Assembly: GCF_900142675.1 (NCBI RefSeq)
Contig: NZ_FRBS01000005.1
Coordinates: 63,134 to 127,133, forward strand
Direction of reading: 5' to 3'
DNA length: 64,000 bases
Source: Shouchella rhizosphaerae
GTDB taxonomy: Bacteria > Bacillota > Bacilli > Bacillales > Bacillaceae_D
This document shows, piece by piece, positions 6,949-14,721 of the stretch. A program made the position numbers and the translations under genes. The notes below the pieces were generated by a model. It saw nothing but the letters and a program-made list of their open reading frames with translations. It did no database searches and was not told the DNA's origin. Every line of letters starts with the position of its first letter. Within the stretch, counting starts at the first letter, position 1.

Positions 6949-8339
6949 AACGTTTCCACCTTCTTTTCTGATGTATGGTGATCCTGATGTGCTTGAAAAA
7001 ACAAGCCTCTCCTCGCCATCTCGGCTAAACCAGCAGTAATCGCAACTAGAATCCAAAATCGCGGTGAGACAAAATCAGAGCGGTACAAGGAGGTCACTCC
7101 TAAATGGAGCCACAACACCAAGGCAACCGAATAGTAAAAATGGCCATTTCGCTTTTTCCACAAATAGACAAACACAGCTAGAAAGACGATAGCAAAAGTC
7201 ATGCCGCCAATCATCCCATGTTCGAATAGCAAATCGACAAACACATTGTTTGATGTGCCGCTAACAGCGCCTTGGTGGCTTAAAAATTTTGTTCGTGCCA
7301 AAAAGTCATATCCTCCTGGCCCGTATCCAAACAAAGCGTTGACGAAAGAATAATCAAACAGCCACACAAATGGGAACACGAGCATATACAAACGGCTATG
7401 ATGCATCACATCAAACAGGCTGTCTAAACGGCCGATAATCGGCATAAATAAACCGATTACGACTTGCGGAAAAGCAAGCGTTGCTAAAACAGCGAATAGG
7501 AGCAACGCTAAGGCGGCGTAGAGGCCGACTCGTTTCGATATCCATCCCCGGGAAAACAGCAACACAACGGCGGCCGCCCCAACAAGCGCCAAGTTGGCAT
7601 AACCACTGACGGAAAAAGAAAGCAACAAGACCAGCACGGCCGAAATGCTATACAACGCGTAGCTTTTTCTCGTGAAAAGCAGCACGCCGATAATTAGGCC
7701 ATCAATTAAAAATGGAACGAGAAAACTTGGCTCATCAGTAAAGGAAGTTAGTCGAAAATTTATGAGCACATCTTGACTAACACTATGCACAAACGCCCGC
7801 GTTTCGAACCCCGGCATCGGATATCCAATCGAAAAATGGAGAAACTGCCAGATCCCTCCTATGACAAGGAGGCTTGCGCCTGTCAAATAGCCAATAAGCA
7901 GAGAACGGGTCATCCGCAAAGGCGCCTGTTTTAAAAACAGCAAGATCAGAATGGTTAAAGAAGCAAATAAACCGAGGTTCATCAGCCTGCGCGGCAACGC
8001 CTGCTGTATGTAGGCGGTATACTCGGTTGATTGGAAAACCGTTAAAGCATAGCCGGCAGCAATCGTCGCTAAAAGTGCTGGAATAACGACAGCGGCAAGC
8101 ATACTAATCGCGATTGGCTGTAATTGTCTTACATAGACTCCTTCACTACGCGAAAACCAGGCTAGTCCCAATAGAAAAATCGCTAACCCAGTCAATAGCA
8201 CTGAGCTGGGCACAAACAAAACATGTTGGAACACGTGGGAGACGGCTACTGGAGCCAGTGCTGCATAAACACCTGCCACTGCGAAAGCAAAAGCAGGCAC
8301 ATGCGCAGAAATGACATACGGAATTCGGTAAGATTGCAT
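6945..8339 (-). CDS. tuaE: O-antigen polymerase/ligase-like membrane protein, TuaE-like
   Basis: A 464-residue polytopic membrane protein with about eleven hydrophobic segments and one large central-to-late loop containing GYGPGGYDFLAR and the following LSHQGAVSGTSNNVFVDLLFEHG. The latter matches the H(x)xxxN...E-G pattern of Wzy/WaaL-type (Wzy_C) polymerases. It would polymerise lipid-linked repeat units on the outer face of the membrane. The ATG at 8339 has AAAGGATC upstream, and an earlier in-frame ATG at 8396 lacks one. The stop overlaps the tuaD start by four bases, so the two are translationally coupled. Confidence 0.85.
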   Translation of the reverse strand: MQSYRIPYVISAHVPAFAFAVAGVYAALAPVAVSHVFQHVLFVPSSVLLTGLAIFLLGLAWFSRSEGVYVRQLQPIAISMLAAVVIPALLATIAAGYALTVFQSTEYTAYIQQALPRRLMNLGLFASLTILILLFLKQAPLRMTRSLLIGYLTGASLLVIGGIWQFLHFSIGYPMPGFETRAFVHSVSQDVLINFRLTSFTDEPSFLVPFLIDGLIIGVLLFTRKSYALYSISAVLVLLLSFSVSGYANLALVGAAAVVLLFSRGWISKRVGLYAALALLLFAVLATLAFPQVVIGLFMPIIGRLDSLFDVMHHSRLYMLVFPFVWLFDYSFVNALFGYGPGGYDFLARTKFLSHQGAVSGTSNNVFVDLLFEHGMIGGMTFAIVFLAVFVYLWKKRNGHFYYSVALVLWLHLGVTSLYRSDFVSPRFWILVAITAGLAEMARRGLFFQAHQDHHTSEKKVETL

Positions 8340-8606
8340 ACATGAAGATCCTTTCAACGTGAACTGTCGCCATCGTATCACGCAAACAAAGAGCATTTAT
8401 AAAGGCGGTGTAAAGAATTGGTTAAAGTTTCTCGCCCTTTGTAAAAAATTTGCCAGCCTTAAAATCGGTAAACCCACTTCTGACGGAGGATAACTCTTGT
8501 TAGCATGTCCTTTTTTCGCCTTTACAATCCGTTTTCTGCCATCTACACTTCTGCGTCTAAGCGCGCTATACTTAGGGCACAATGGAGCAAGGAGCTGAAT
8601 GTCATC

Positions 8607-8954
8607 ATGAAAAAGCTGACTTTTGCAGTTATGTTGCTGCTATTCCTAGGAGGATGCGGGGAGAAAACGCTCGTCATCCGCAGCGCCCTTGAAGGAGACA
8701 GCTATTTGCGCAACAATGCGTCTGAACTATCCGAGCAGCAATTCCAATCGTTGCTCGCCCAACAAGCCGCCATCGAGGAAGACGCTTATACAAAACTGCA
8801 GACGCTGCTGTCTGAACATGAACACACACGCTACATGCTGGCCGAAAACCGGATTTACCGTTACGATACGGAAGGCGAGTTGCTTTACGTTGCTGATTGG
8901 ACAGAAACAGAAGATAGTGGCGTCTTTAAAATCGCCGCACTCACGTTTCCATAA
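8607..8954 (+). CDS. small lipoprotein of unknown function
   Basis: 115 residues with a lipoprotein signal peptide: MKKLTFAVMLLLFLGGC, lipobox LGGC with Cys17. The mature part is polar, includes a Gln/Glu-rich helix (EQQFQSLLAQQAAIEED), and ends with a short beta-rich segment (YRYDTEGELLYVADWTETE). It is not recognised beyond being membrane-anchored on the outside. The ATG at 8607 with AAGGAG upstream is preferred over the long in-frame extension from 8505. It is transcribed against the surrounding surface-polymer genes. Confidence 0.75.
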   Translation: MKKLTFAVMLLLFLGGCGEKTLVIRSALEGDSYLRNNASELSEQQFQSLLAQQAAIEEDAYTKLQTLLSEHEHTRYMLAENRIYRYDTEGELLYVADWTETEDSGVFKIAALTFP

Positions 8955-9000
8955 AAGATAAGAGGGGCCCCCATAAAGGAAGCCCCTCTTATCTTTTTAT
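8955..9000. terminator. bidirectional terminator between lipoprotein and glycosyltransferase genes
   Basis: A 14-bp stem, AAGATAAGAGGGGC (8955-8969) with GCCCCTCTTATCTT (8982-8995), followed by a T-run on the plus strand and preceded by A's. It serves the lipoprotein gene; the convergent glycosyltransferase ends 60 bases away and may share it. Confidence 0.85.
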
Positions 9001-9062
9001 TTGTAAATGGGAATGTTCGCCTATGGCTAGAAGGATAGCCGCAAAAAAGAGACTTTCCCCAC

Positions 9063-10154
9063 CTAACGAAATAATGTTTCATAGGCGGCAGCACAAGCTT
9101 CTACTGTAAATTCACGAGCACGGCTTATTAATTCCGCTTCGTCATGATGGCTAAGCAAAGCGTCTTTCATTGCCTGTGCCAACGCCACTGTGTCGCCCAC
9201 TGGAACCAATTGACCATATTTCCCGTCCGCTAAAATTTCCCTTGGCCCACTTGGACAGTCTGTCGCAACGACAGGAGTCCCAGTCGCAAGTGCTTCCACA
9301 ATCACATTTCCAAACCCTTCCCAAGCGGAAGAAAGGGCAAACACATGCGCTTTTTTCATATAGGCGTAAGGGTTCGGTTGGAAACCAGCAAAATCAACAA
9401 CAGAACTGACGCCTAACTCAAAAGCGAGTTTTTTCAACGGTTCGTTTTCTTCCCCATCGCCTATAAATAGCAGCCTTGCTTCGGGCAACTCGTTTTGTTG
9501 TAGATTCGCAAATGCCCGCAATAGGGTAGGATAGTCTTTTTGCACATGCAAGCGGCCAACTGTGACAATGACTTTGGCATTCCTTTCTTCAAAAAAACAG
9601 TGGTTAACAGGCTGTTCCATCTTTTCCTCTAACGTTTTCGTCACAACTGGGTTATAGATGACATGAACCTTTTCATCAGGCAATTGGGCAATTGTCTTGA
9701 TGTCTTCAGCTACGCCTTTGGAGACGCCAACGACGTCATCGGCAAAGCGATAACTGTAACGAACTGCTGTTTTAATGCGGCGAAACTGGCCAGGCTGTTT
9801 CCGTGCTTGCTCGCTCAAATGGACGCGGCATGAGACGATTAACTGTGCTTTCGAAAAGCTCAGCTTCTTAGCAGCAATTACAAGGACATTTAAGTAGTCT
9901 TTTGCGGAACAAACCACGTCTGGCTGCTCCCGGCGCAAATAAGAAATCATCCCTGGCAACGCTTCCTTTGCCGTACTTTTGCCAAACGCGAAAAGATTGA
10001 CGCCTTTTGGAACGGCTTGTTTGTATTCGCCTTCAGGATGGATAACAAGCAAATCGACTTGCTTGCCTTTTTGTAAAAACGCCTCTGCTAAATGAAGCGT
10101 CATCCGCTCAACCCCACCCGCTGCAAACGAATAGAGCACAAACGCGATTTTCAC
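9063..10154 (-). CDS. family 4 glycosyltransferase (TuaC-like position)
   Basis: A 363-residue GT-B fold transferase. The N-terminal acceptor domain starts MKIAFVLYSFAAGGVER, with the GG loop typical of GT4. The C-terminal nucleotide-sugar domain has VGRLHVQKDY, LLFIGDGEE, and the EGFGNVIVEALATGTPVVATD motif (E-x7-E) near residues 285-305. It likely adds one sugar of a surface polymer repeat in the cytoplasm. The start overlaps the stop of the next upstream glycosyltransferase by four bases (ATGA), so they form an operon with the flippase. The order resembles tuaB/tuaC of B. subtilis, but specificity cannot be read, so no symbol is given. Confidence 0.87.
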   Translation of the reverse strand: MKIAFVLYSFAAGGVERMTLHLAEAFLQKGKQVDLLVIHPEGEYKQAVPKGVNLFAFGKSTAKEALPGMISYLRREQPDVVCSAKDYLNVLVIAAKKLSFSKAQLIVSCRVHLSEQARKQPGQFRRIKTAVRYSYRFADDVVGVSKGVAEDIKTIAQLPDEKVHVIYNPVVTKTLEEKMEQPVNHCFFEERNAKVIVTVGRLHVQKDYPTLLRAFANLQQNELPEARLLFIGDGEENEPLKKLAFELGVSSVVDFAGFQPNPYAYMKKAHVFALSSAWEGFGNVIVEALATGTPVVATDCPSGPREILADGKYGQLVPVGDTVALAQAMKDALLSHHDEAELISRAREFTVEACAAAYETLFR

Positions 10155-10951
10155 GGCCTTGCCTCCTTCGGCTTATAGTCCAGCAATGCCCGTACCGCTT
10201 TCGCATAGCTCGCAGCTGGGTGCTTTAAATGCCTATATTTTTTAGCAAACAATGCGGTAAGCAAGACAAAGCCAAACGGCCCGTTGTACATTGTTTTAAA
10301 TAATGGGCCTTTGCTGACCAATTGCGCCTCCTGGAGCCGCGACGCTTGAGACGGTTTCTCATGGAATACAATTGTTTCAGGTATGTACATCAGTGTATGG
10401 CCTGCCACTAAAAATTGCCGCAAAAACAAGTTTTCTTCTCCGCTTGGATACGTTCCGCCAAGCCCGAATGCTTCATTAAAGCGCAGCGATTCAATTGCTG
10501 TCTGGCGGAAAAACAGCTCAATGGAGGACTTTTTCCAAACGCGTCGTCCTCGGACAATGCCAGGCGATGTGTCATAGTGTTTATACGGGCTTTGTTGGAT
10601 CGGGTCATAAATTTGAAAGCAGTAAGCATCAGCGCCTTCTTGCGCAAATGCGCTGTGTACCCGTTCGACTGCATTAGGGGGGTACCAGCAATCGTCATCG
10701 GAAAAAGAGACTATGTCGCCTTTCAGCGCTGGCCAAGCTGCATTTCTCGCTCTAGATAAGCCTTTCTCCCCTAGTTTAATATGGGTCGAGCGCAACTGGA
10801 AAGCGCTCAGCCATTGCTCTACTTGGTCGTAATTGCCTTGAGACACGACAATTAACTCAAACCGTTTATCCGTTTGCTTATCCAAACTGGCAAGCAATCG
10901 TTCAAATTCGTTGCATCGTTCACCAAGCGTTGGCACGACAAATGTAATCAT
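10151..10951 (-). CDS. family 2 glycosyltransferase
   Basis: A 266-residue GT-A transferase. Features are FVVPTLGER at the N-terminus, LSRARNAAWPALKGDIVSFSDDDCWYPP (DDD metal site near residue 85), and a GEENLFLRQFL catalytic-base region near residue 175. The final third is basic and hydrophobic, suggesting membrane association. It overlaps both neighbours by four bases (ATGA), so it is translationally coupled between the flippase and the GT4 gene. Surface polysaccharide or teichuronic-type repeat assembly is inferred from that context. Confidence 0.85.
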   Translation of the reverse strand: MITFVVPTLGERCNEFERLLASLDKQTDKRFELIVVSQGNYDQVEQWLSAFQLRSTHIKLGEKGLSRARNAAWPALKGDIVSFSDDDCWYPPNAVERVHSAFAQEGADAYCFQIYDPIQQSPYKHYDTSPGIVRGRRVWKKSSIELFFRQTAIESLRFNEAFGLGGTYPSGEENLFLRQFLVAGHTLMYIPETIVFHEKPSQASRLQEAQLVSKGPLFKTMYNGPFGFVLLTALFAKKYRHLKHPAASYAKAVRALLDYKPKEARP

Positions 10952-12405
10952 TGTCCGTCTCCCCTTTTTTCAATGACTGGTTGATTTTGTTTTCGATTTA
11001 CCTTTTTGTACATGCGCTGTACTTGTTTCCGAAAAAGCAGCAAACAGGCAACACCATAGCTTAGCCCTCCGATCCCCACTTGAAGGATAAGCATGCCCCA
11101 GTGAGCGCTGCCTAAAAACGGCCACATGCAAAGGAGCATGATCGCTGTTGCACACAAAACCTTTACAAAATCTTTACCCGGAAATGGCAGCCTCCCCATT
11201 TGCTTATTTATAAACAGCCACGCAAGAGCAATCGCCAACCCATAAGCAACCACCGTCGCGAAAGCGGCCCCTTCTAAGCCATAAGTAGGAAGAAGGGCAA
11301 TCGTTAGTATCACATTGGCGATGGCAGCTACTGCGACTGGCACCATTTGCAGCTTTGTTTGCTTATACAAGTGAAACATAATATCGACGCCATAGAGTTT
11401 AAAGCCTTTTAACAAGGCGCCCACGGCAATGTAAGGCATGAGCAGCACTGCCGTCTCCCGAAACGCTTCTCCTAAAAATAGCTCGGCAACCCCTTCACGA
11501 AGCACGACTAAACCGCAAAGCGCCGGAATACCTATAGCAAGCAATAGACTAGTATTGGCTTTTACTTGCTCCCGCGCTGCTTCTTCCCCCTTTTCCTCAA
11601 GCGCCTTAACAGCAAGTGGAAAAGCAGCAAGATTGATAATTAACATCAGGGTAAAGATCGTTTGTTCCGTTAAATCGTATGTCACTGCATACATACCCGT
11701 TGCTTCTATCCCAATCATTTCACTAATAATAATCCGGTCCGATTGATGAATCACCATCCCAAGCAACAACGTCAGCGTAAGCGGCAATCCGTACGCCGCA
11801 AATTGCCGTAAAAGCGTGTAGTCCATTGCTTTTTGATGGAAACGCCATCCCCACCGTTGCCAAAATAAAGGGAGGAGCGGCAGCACCAAACCGACCACAA
11901 TTCCAATGACCAAGCCTATTTCCCCGTACCCAGCCGCAATAAACAAGATCCCTAAAATTAGCCCGAGCAGTGAGCGGGCAAACGCAACCCTTCCATACCT
12001 CACAGGGGAAAGTTCTGCCCGCAAAAGCGATAAATTCAACTGGTACCATGCCTGGGCCCAACACAGCAACAGTGCTAAAAGCACAAGTGGCGGCGACAGC
12101 CACTCGGAAACGAGCAACGTTATGGCTGCGATCGCTAGCGTTCCGGCCATTAGCCCTATAAAAGCAACTTTTACCGTCATATAAAAAGCTTCGCTTTGGT
12201 TGCTGCTTTTGTAATGCCTAAGCACACTGACTTTCAGCCATTCAAACACAATGGCATTGACGAGTGCACTCACTGCAAGCACAAGAGCGTAGCGCCCGTA
12301 CTGTTCTGGTGAGAGCATCCGTGAATATACGGCAATGCCGAGAAACCCGACCAATGCTGGTACCCCGTGTGAGAGGAGATAAGCAAATGCATGTCTAGCA
12401 AGCAC
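10948..12405 (-). CDS. polysaccharide flippase (Wzx/MATE-like, TuaB-type)
   Basis: A 485-residue protein with twelve to fourteen hydrophobic segments and the N-terminal YSRMLSPEQYGRYALVL motif of the polysaccharide biosynthesis (Wzx/RfbX) family. It would flip undecaprenyl-linked repeat units across the membrane for the TuaE-like polymerase encoded nearby. The start is GTG at 12405; the upstream AGGTTGTGG is a weak ribosome site, and no better in-frame start exists before the conserved N-terminus. It is the first gene of a three-gene coupled operon. B. subtilis TuaB is the positional counterpart. Confidence 0.85.
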   Translation of the reverse strand: MLARHAFAYLLSHGVPALVGFLGIAVYSRMLSPEQYGRYALVLAVSALVNAIVFEWLKVSVLRHYKSSNQSEAFYMTVKVAFIGLMAGTLAIAAITLLVSEWLSPPLVLLALLLCWAQAWYQLNLSLLRAELSPVRYGRVAFARSLLGLILGILFIAAGYGEIGLVIGIVVGLVLPLLPLFWQRWGWRFHQKAMDYTLLRQFAAYGLPLTLTLLLGMVIHQSDRIIISEMIGIEATGMYAVTYDLTEQTIFTLMLIINLAAFPLAVKALEEKGEEAAREQVKANTSLLLAIGIPALCGLVVLREGVAELFLGEAFRETAVLLMPYIAVGALLKGFKLYGVDIMFHLYKQTKLQMVPVAVAAIANVILTIALLPTYGLEGAAFATVVAYGLAIALAWLFINKQMGRLPFPGKDFVKVLCATAIMLLCMWPFLGSAHWGMLILQVGIGGLSYGVACLLLFRKQVQRMYKKVNRKQNQPVIEKRGDGQ

Positions 12406-12492
12406 GTTTTACCACAACCTTTTTCCTTCCCGTCCATTTCCTTCTATCATCTAGTATGGACAGCATGATTGTAGCAAAGTCATGCCAAAAAG

Positions 12493-12521
12493 AAAAAAGC
12501 GCCCTTCTTTACAAAAGGCGC
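12493..12521 (-). terminator. terminator for the HTH regulator gene
   Basis: GCGCC (12499-12503) pairs with GGCGC (12517-12521), with extra AA/TT pairs, and is followed on the minus strand by a run of six T's. Confidence 0.75.
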
Positions 12522-12581
12522 GAACGTTTAACATCTTTTACACAATTTTAACTTGCTATCGCTTTATACGCATATCAGCGC

Positions 12582-13229
12582 TCAACGATGCTCCACTTGC
12601 CGTTTTTCTGAAAAGGCCATCACGAACCGACATTCAGTGTCGCCGTCTGATTGACATGCCACTCGTTTGACTGATTCCGTTTCAAGTACATTTTTAAACA
12701 AGGATGTTTCGCATTGGCAGGCAGCTTTAAATTGTTTGGCGACTGCAAATACAGGGCAGTTATGCTCGACAAGCTCAAATGTCCGGGCATCATGCTGAGT
12801 GACTTCGGCCATGTATCCTTTTTCGTTTTGGATATTCGCTAGCTCGGCCATTTTTTCTTCAGGCGATTTATGGACCATCCGCTTAAAATAACGATCCGTT
12901 AAACGCAGTTCCCGTTTTTTAAACAAATAATGGATGGATTCGTCGCCATGAAGGTCTCGAATGTCGTGCAAAAAGTCGACTGTCAACCCTTCATAATTTT
13001 TTGGGAAAAGGCGGTCTCCTTTTTCTGAAATTGAAAACATTTGCAGCGGCCGCCCTATTTCTTGTTTTATTTCACGAAACTGGATAAAGCCGTCTTTTAA
13101 AAGAACATTCAAGTGCTTGCGCACAGCCATATGGGTGATCCCGAGCGCATCCGTTAATTCGCCGACACTCATCTCTACTTGCTTTTTCAGCAACTCGAGG
13201 ATTTTCTCTTTCGTTGTTTGTTTTTCCAT
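12582..13229 (-). CDS. HTH transcriptional regulator with C-terminal Cys cluster (SufR/DeoR-like)
   Basis: A 215-residue regulator. The winged-helix N-terminus (~5-75) reads KEKILELLKKQVEMSVGELTDALGITHMAVRKHLNVL. The C-terminal third contains cysteines in NCPVFAVAKQF, CQCETSLF and a further VACQSDG, an arrangement like SufR-type repressors that bind an iron-sulfur cluster. The start at 13229 has AGGAGGAG upstream. It is divergent from superoxide dismutase and a ferredoxin operon, so redox or Fe-S sensing is plausible but inferred. Two similar palindromic motifs lie in the shared promoter region. Confidence 0.75.
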   Translation of the reverse strand: MEKQTTKEKILELLKKQVEMSVGELTDALGITHMAVRKHLNVLLKDGFIQFREIKQEIGRPLQMFSISEKGDRLFPKNYEGLTVDFLHDIRDLHGDESIHYLFKKRELRLTDRYFKRMVHKSPEEKMAELANIQNEKGYMAEVTQHDARTFELVEHNCPVFAVAKQFKAACQCETSLFKNVLETESVKRVACQSDGDTECRFVMAFSEKRQVEHR

Positions 13230-13265
13230 GTTTACACTCCTCCTGCTGCTCTTACACATTAGTTT

Positions 13266-13278
13266 ACTATATCGTATA
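13266..13278. promoter_or_regulatory. candidate operator 1 in the regulator/sodA intergenic region
   Basis: ACTATATCGTATA, 37 bases upstream of the regulator start. It shares the ACTATA-N2-GTATA pattern with the site at 13355-13367 near sodA, suggesting one regulator acts on both promoters. Confidence 0.35.
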
Positions 13279-13354
13279 AAAACAGAAAAGAAGCAATGCG
13301 TTCCCCCTTGATTTTTAAAAGGATTTCACGGTATTATAAAGACATTCTTTTTAT

Positions 13355-13367
13355 ACTATAAAGTATA
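13355..13367. promoter_or_regulatory. candidate operator 2 upstream of sodA
   Basis: ACTATAAAGTATA lies inside the perfect inverted repeat TATACT-ATAA-AGTATA (13352-13367), 31 bases before the sodA start, close to where the start of transcription should be. Confidence 0.4.
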
Positions 13368-13398
13368 CAAAGTACATAAACAAGTTGGAGGGGATTCT

Positions 13399-14019
13399 AT
13401 GGCTACCCATTCATTACCAGAACTAGGCTTCGCTTTTGACGCGCTAGAGCCAACGATTGACAGAAAAACAATGGAAATCCATCACGGCAAGCATCATCAA
13501 ACATACGTTACCAATTTGAATGCGGCATTGGAAAACGAGCCATCGTTGCAAAGCCAATCGCTTGAACAATTGCTCGCCAACATCGAGTCACTTCCGGCAT
13601 CGATTCAAACCCCAGTCCGCAATAATGGCGGCGGCCACCTTAACCATTCATTGTTCTGGCAAGTAATTGCCCCGCCAAAAGGCGCAAATGAAATGAGCGC
13701 TGCTTTAAAAGAAGCCATCGATCAAGCATTCGGCAGTTTTGAAGGCTTTAAAGAAACATTTACTAAAGCAGCAACGACACGTTTTGGCTCAGGCTGGGCT
13801 TGGCTTGTCGTCAATGAAAGCAAAGAGTTAGAAGTTTACAGTACAGCCAACCAAGACAATCCGATTATGGACGGAAAACAAGCCATCCTCGGTCTTGATG
13901 TTTGGGAGCATGCCTACTATTTGAACTACCAAAACAAGCGGCCAGAGTACATTGCGAACTTTTTCTCCATTATTAATTGGGAGGCCGTATCGGAAGCATA
14001 CGAAAAGGCGATCGGTTAA
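13399..14019 (+). CDS. sodA: superoxide dismutase (Mn/Fe family)
   Basis: A 206-residue cytoplasmic Mn/Fe superoxide dismutase. The N-terminal helical hairpin has [14 protein letters not shown] (metal His near residue 27), then [13 protein letters not shown] (metal His near 81). In the C-terminal domain come [10 protein letters not shown] and [13 protein letters not shown], supplying the metal Asp and His near 165-169. The GGG before HLNHS is typical of Mn-preferring members. The ATG has GGAGGGG upstream. It is the first gene of a run with the DUF1450 and ferredoxin genes, and divergent from the Cys-containing regulator. Confidence 0.95.
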   Translation: MATHSLPELGFAFDALEPTIDRKTMEIHHGKHHQTYVTNLNAALENEPSLQSQSLEQLLANIESLPASIQTPVRNNGGGHLNHSLFWQVIAPPKGANEMSAALKEAIDQAFGSFEGFKETFTKAATTRFGSGWAWLVVNESKELEVYSTANQDNPIMDGKQAILGLDVWEHAYYLNYQNKRPEYIANFFSIINWEAVSEAYEKAIG

Positions 14020-14026
14020 AGATAAG

Positions 14027-14067
14027 AAGGGAGGAAAGCAGTTCAAGCTTTCCGCCTTTCTTTTTTG
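14027..14067 (+). terminator. hairpin with T-run after sodA
   Basis: AGG-GAGGAAAGC pairs with GCTTTCC-GCCTT around 14027-14058, followed by TTTCTTTTTT. It probably terminates most sodA transcripts, leaving limited read-through into the next gene. Confidence 0.65.
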
Positions 14068-14102
14068 CTTGGCAAGCACAGGCCGCGAAAGGAGGGAAAA
14101 CG

Positions 14103-14351
14103 ATGGGAATTATTGTGGTAGAAATATGCGATTCAAACCTCATCCATACTGTAGATGTGGAGGGGCTGTTAGAAAGTGAATACCCAGAAGTAGCTGTCAT
14201 TACAAACAGCTGCCTCTCTTTTTGCGGCATGTGCGCCTTGCGTCCTTACGCGATTGTGAACGGCAAAAAGATTTTTGGGCAAACTGCAGAAGAATGCCTT
14301 TCAAAAATAAAAGACCGCATTGAATTAGAACTTGCCTTGTACAAACTTTAG
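14103..14351 (+). CDS. DUF1450 (YuzB-like) protein
   Basis: An 82-residue protein with the MGIIVVEICDSNL start and a Cys-containing centre, NSCLSFCGMCALRPYAIVNGKKIFG, typical of the small Bacillus DUF1450/YuzB family. The C-X-CGMC-type cysteines suggest metal or Fe-S binding, or thiol chemistry, but the function is unknown. The start at 14103 has GAAAGGAGG upstream; in-frame upstream extension lies in the sodA terminator and is not coding. The ferredoxin gene follows after 18 bases, so the two are likely co-transcribed. Confidence 0.82.
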   Translation: MGIIVVEICDSNLIHTVDVEGLLESEYPEVAVITNSCLSFCGMCALRPYAIVNGKKIFGQTAEECLSKIKDRIELELALYKL

Positions 14352-14369
14352 ATTGGAGGTGTGACAAGA

Positions 14370-14609
14370 ATGTCATTTGTCATTTTAAGTCCTTGCATTG
14401 GCGAAAAGGCAGGAGAATGTGCTGAGGTTTGCCCGGTTGATTGCATCGAAGAAGGCGATGACCAGTACTTTATCAATCCCGATATTTGCATCGACTGCGG
14501 CGCCTGCCAAGGCGTCTGTCCTGTGGATGCGATCGTGGAGGAATATGAAATGAGCAAAGAGGACGAGCCTTTCTTGAAAAAGGCGGAGGCGTTTTTTGGA
14601 GTAGAATAA
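14370..14609 (+). CDS. ferredoxin, 7Fe/8Fe bacterial type
   Basis: A 79-residue electron carrier. The first half holds CIGEKAGECAEVCPVDC, with the spacing of a [3Fe-4S]-type or mixed cluster site in Bacillus 7Fe ferredoxins. The second holds CIDCGACQGVCPVDAI, a classical [4Fe-4S] CxxCxxCxxxCP motif. The acidic C-terminus is typical. The ATG is preceded by TTGGAGG. It follows the DUF1450 gene closely and ends in a strong terminator. The partner enzyme is not visible. Confidence 0.92.
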   Translation: MSFVILSPCIGEKAGECAEVCPVDCIEEGDDQYFINPDICIDCGACQGVCPVDAIVEEYEMSKEDEPFLKKAEAFFGVE

Positions 14610-14611
14610 CG

Positions 14612-14640
14612 AAAAGCGGAGCCAAGCAGGCTCCGCTTTA
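14612..14640 (+). terminator. terminator after ferredoxin gene
   Basis: AAAGCGGAGCC (14613-14623) and GGCTCCGCTTT (14629-14639) form an 11-bp stem with a five-base loop, starting a few bases after the stop. Confidence 0.8.
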
Positions 14641-14721
14641 AACATAGATACCTCATTCAGACACTTGCCTCATTTAGTATGCTTATGAGCACGTTTTATT
14701 CCCCATAATTATCCATATGGG

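Noticed and set aside
8397-8582. 61-codon minus-strand frame upstream of the TuaE-like gene
   Set aside because: It has no good ribosome site and no family resemblance; the region more likely holds divergent promoters.
10415-10759. 114-codon plus-strand frame opposite the family 2 glycosyltransferase
   Set aside because: The minus-strand gene has clear GT2 motifs and coupled neighbours; the antisense frame has none.
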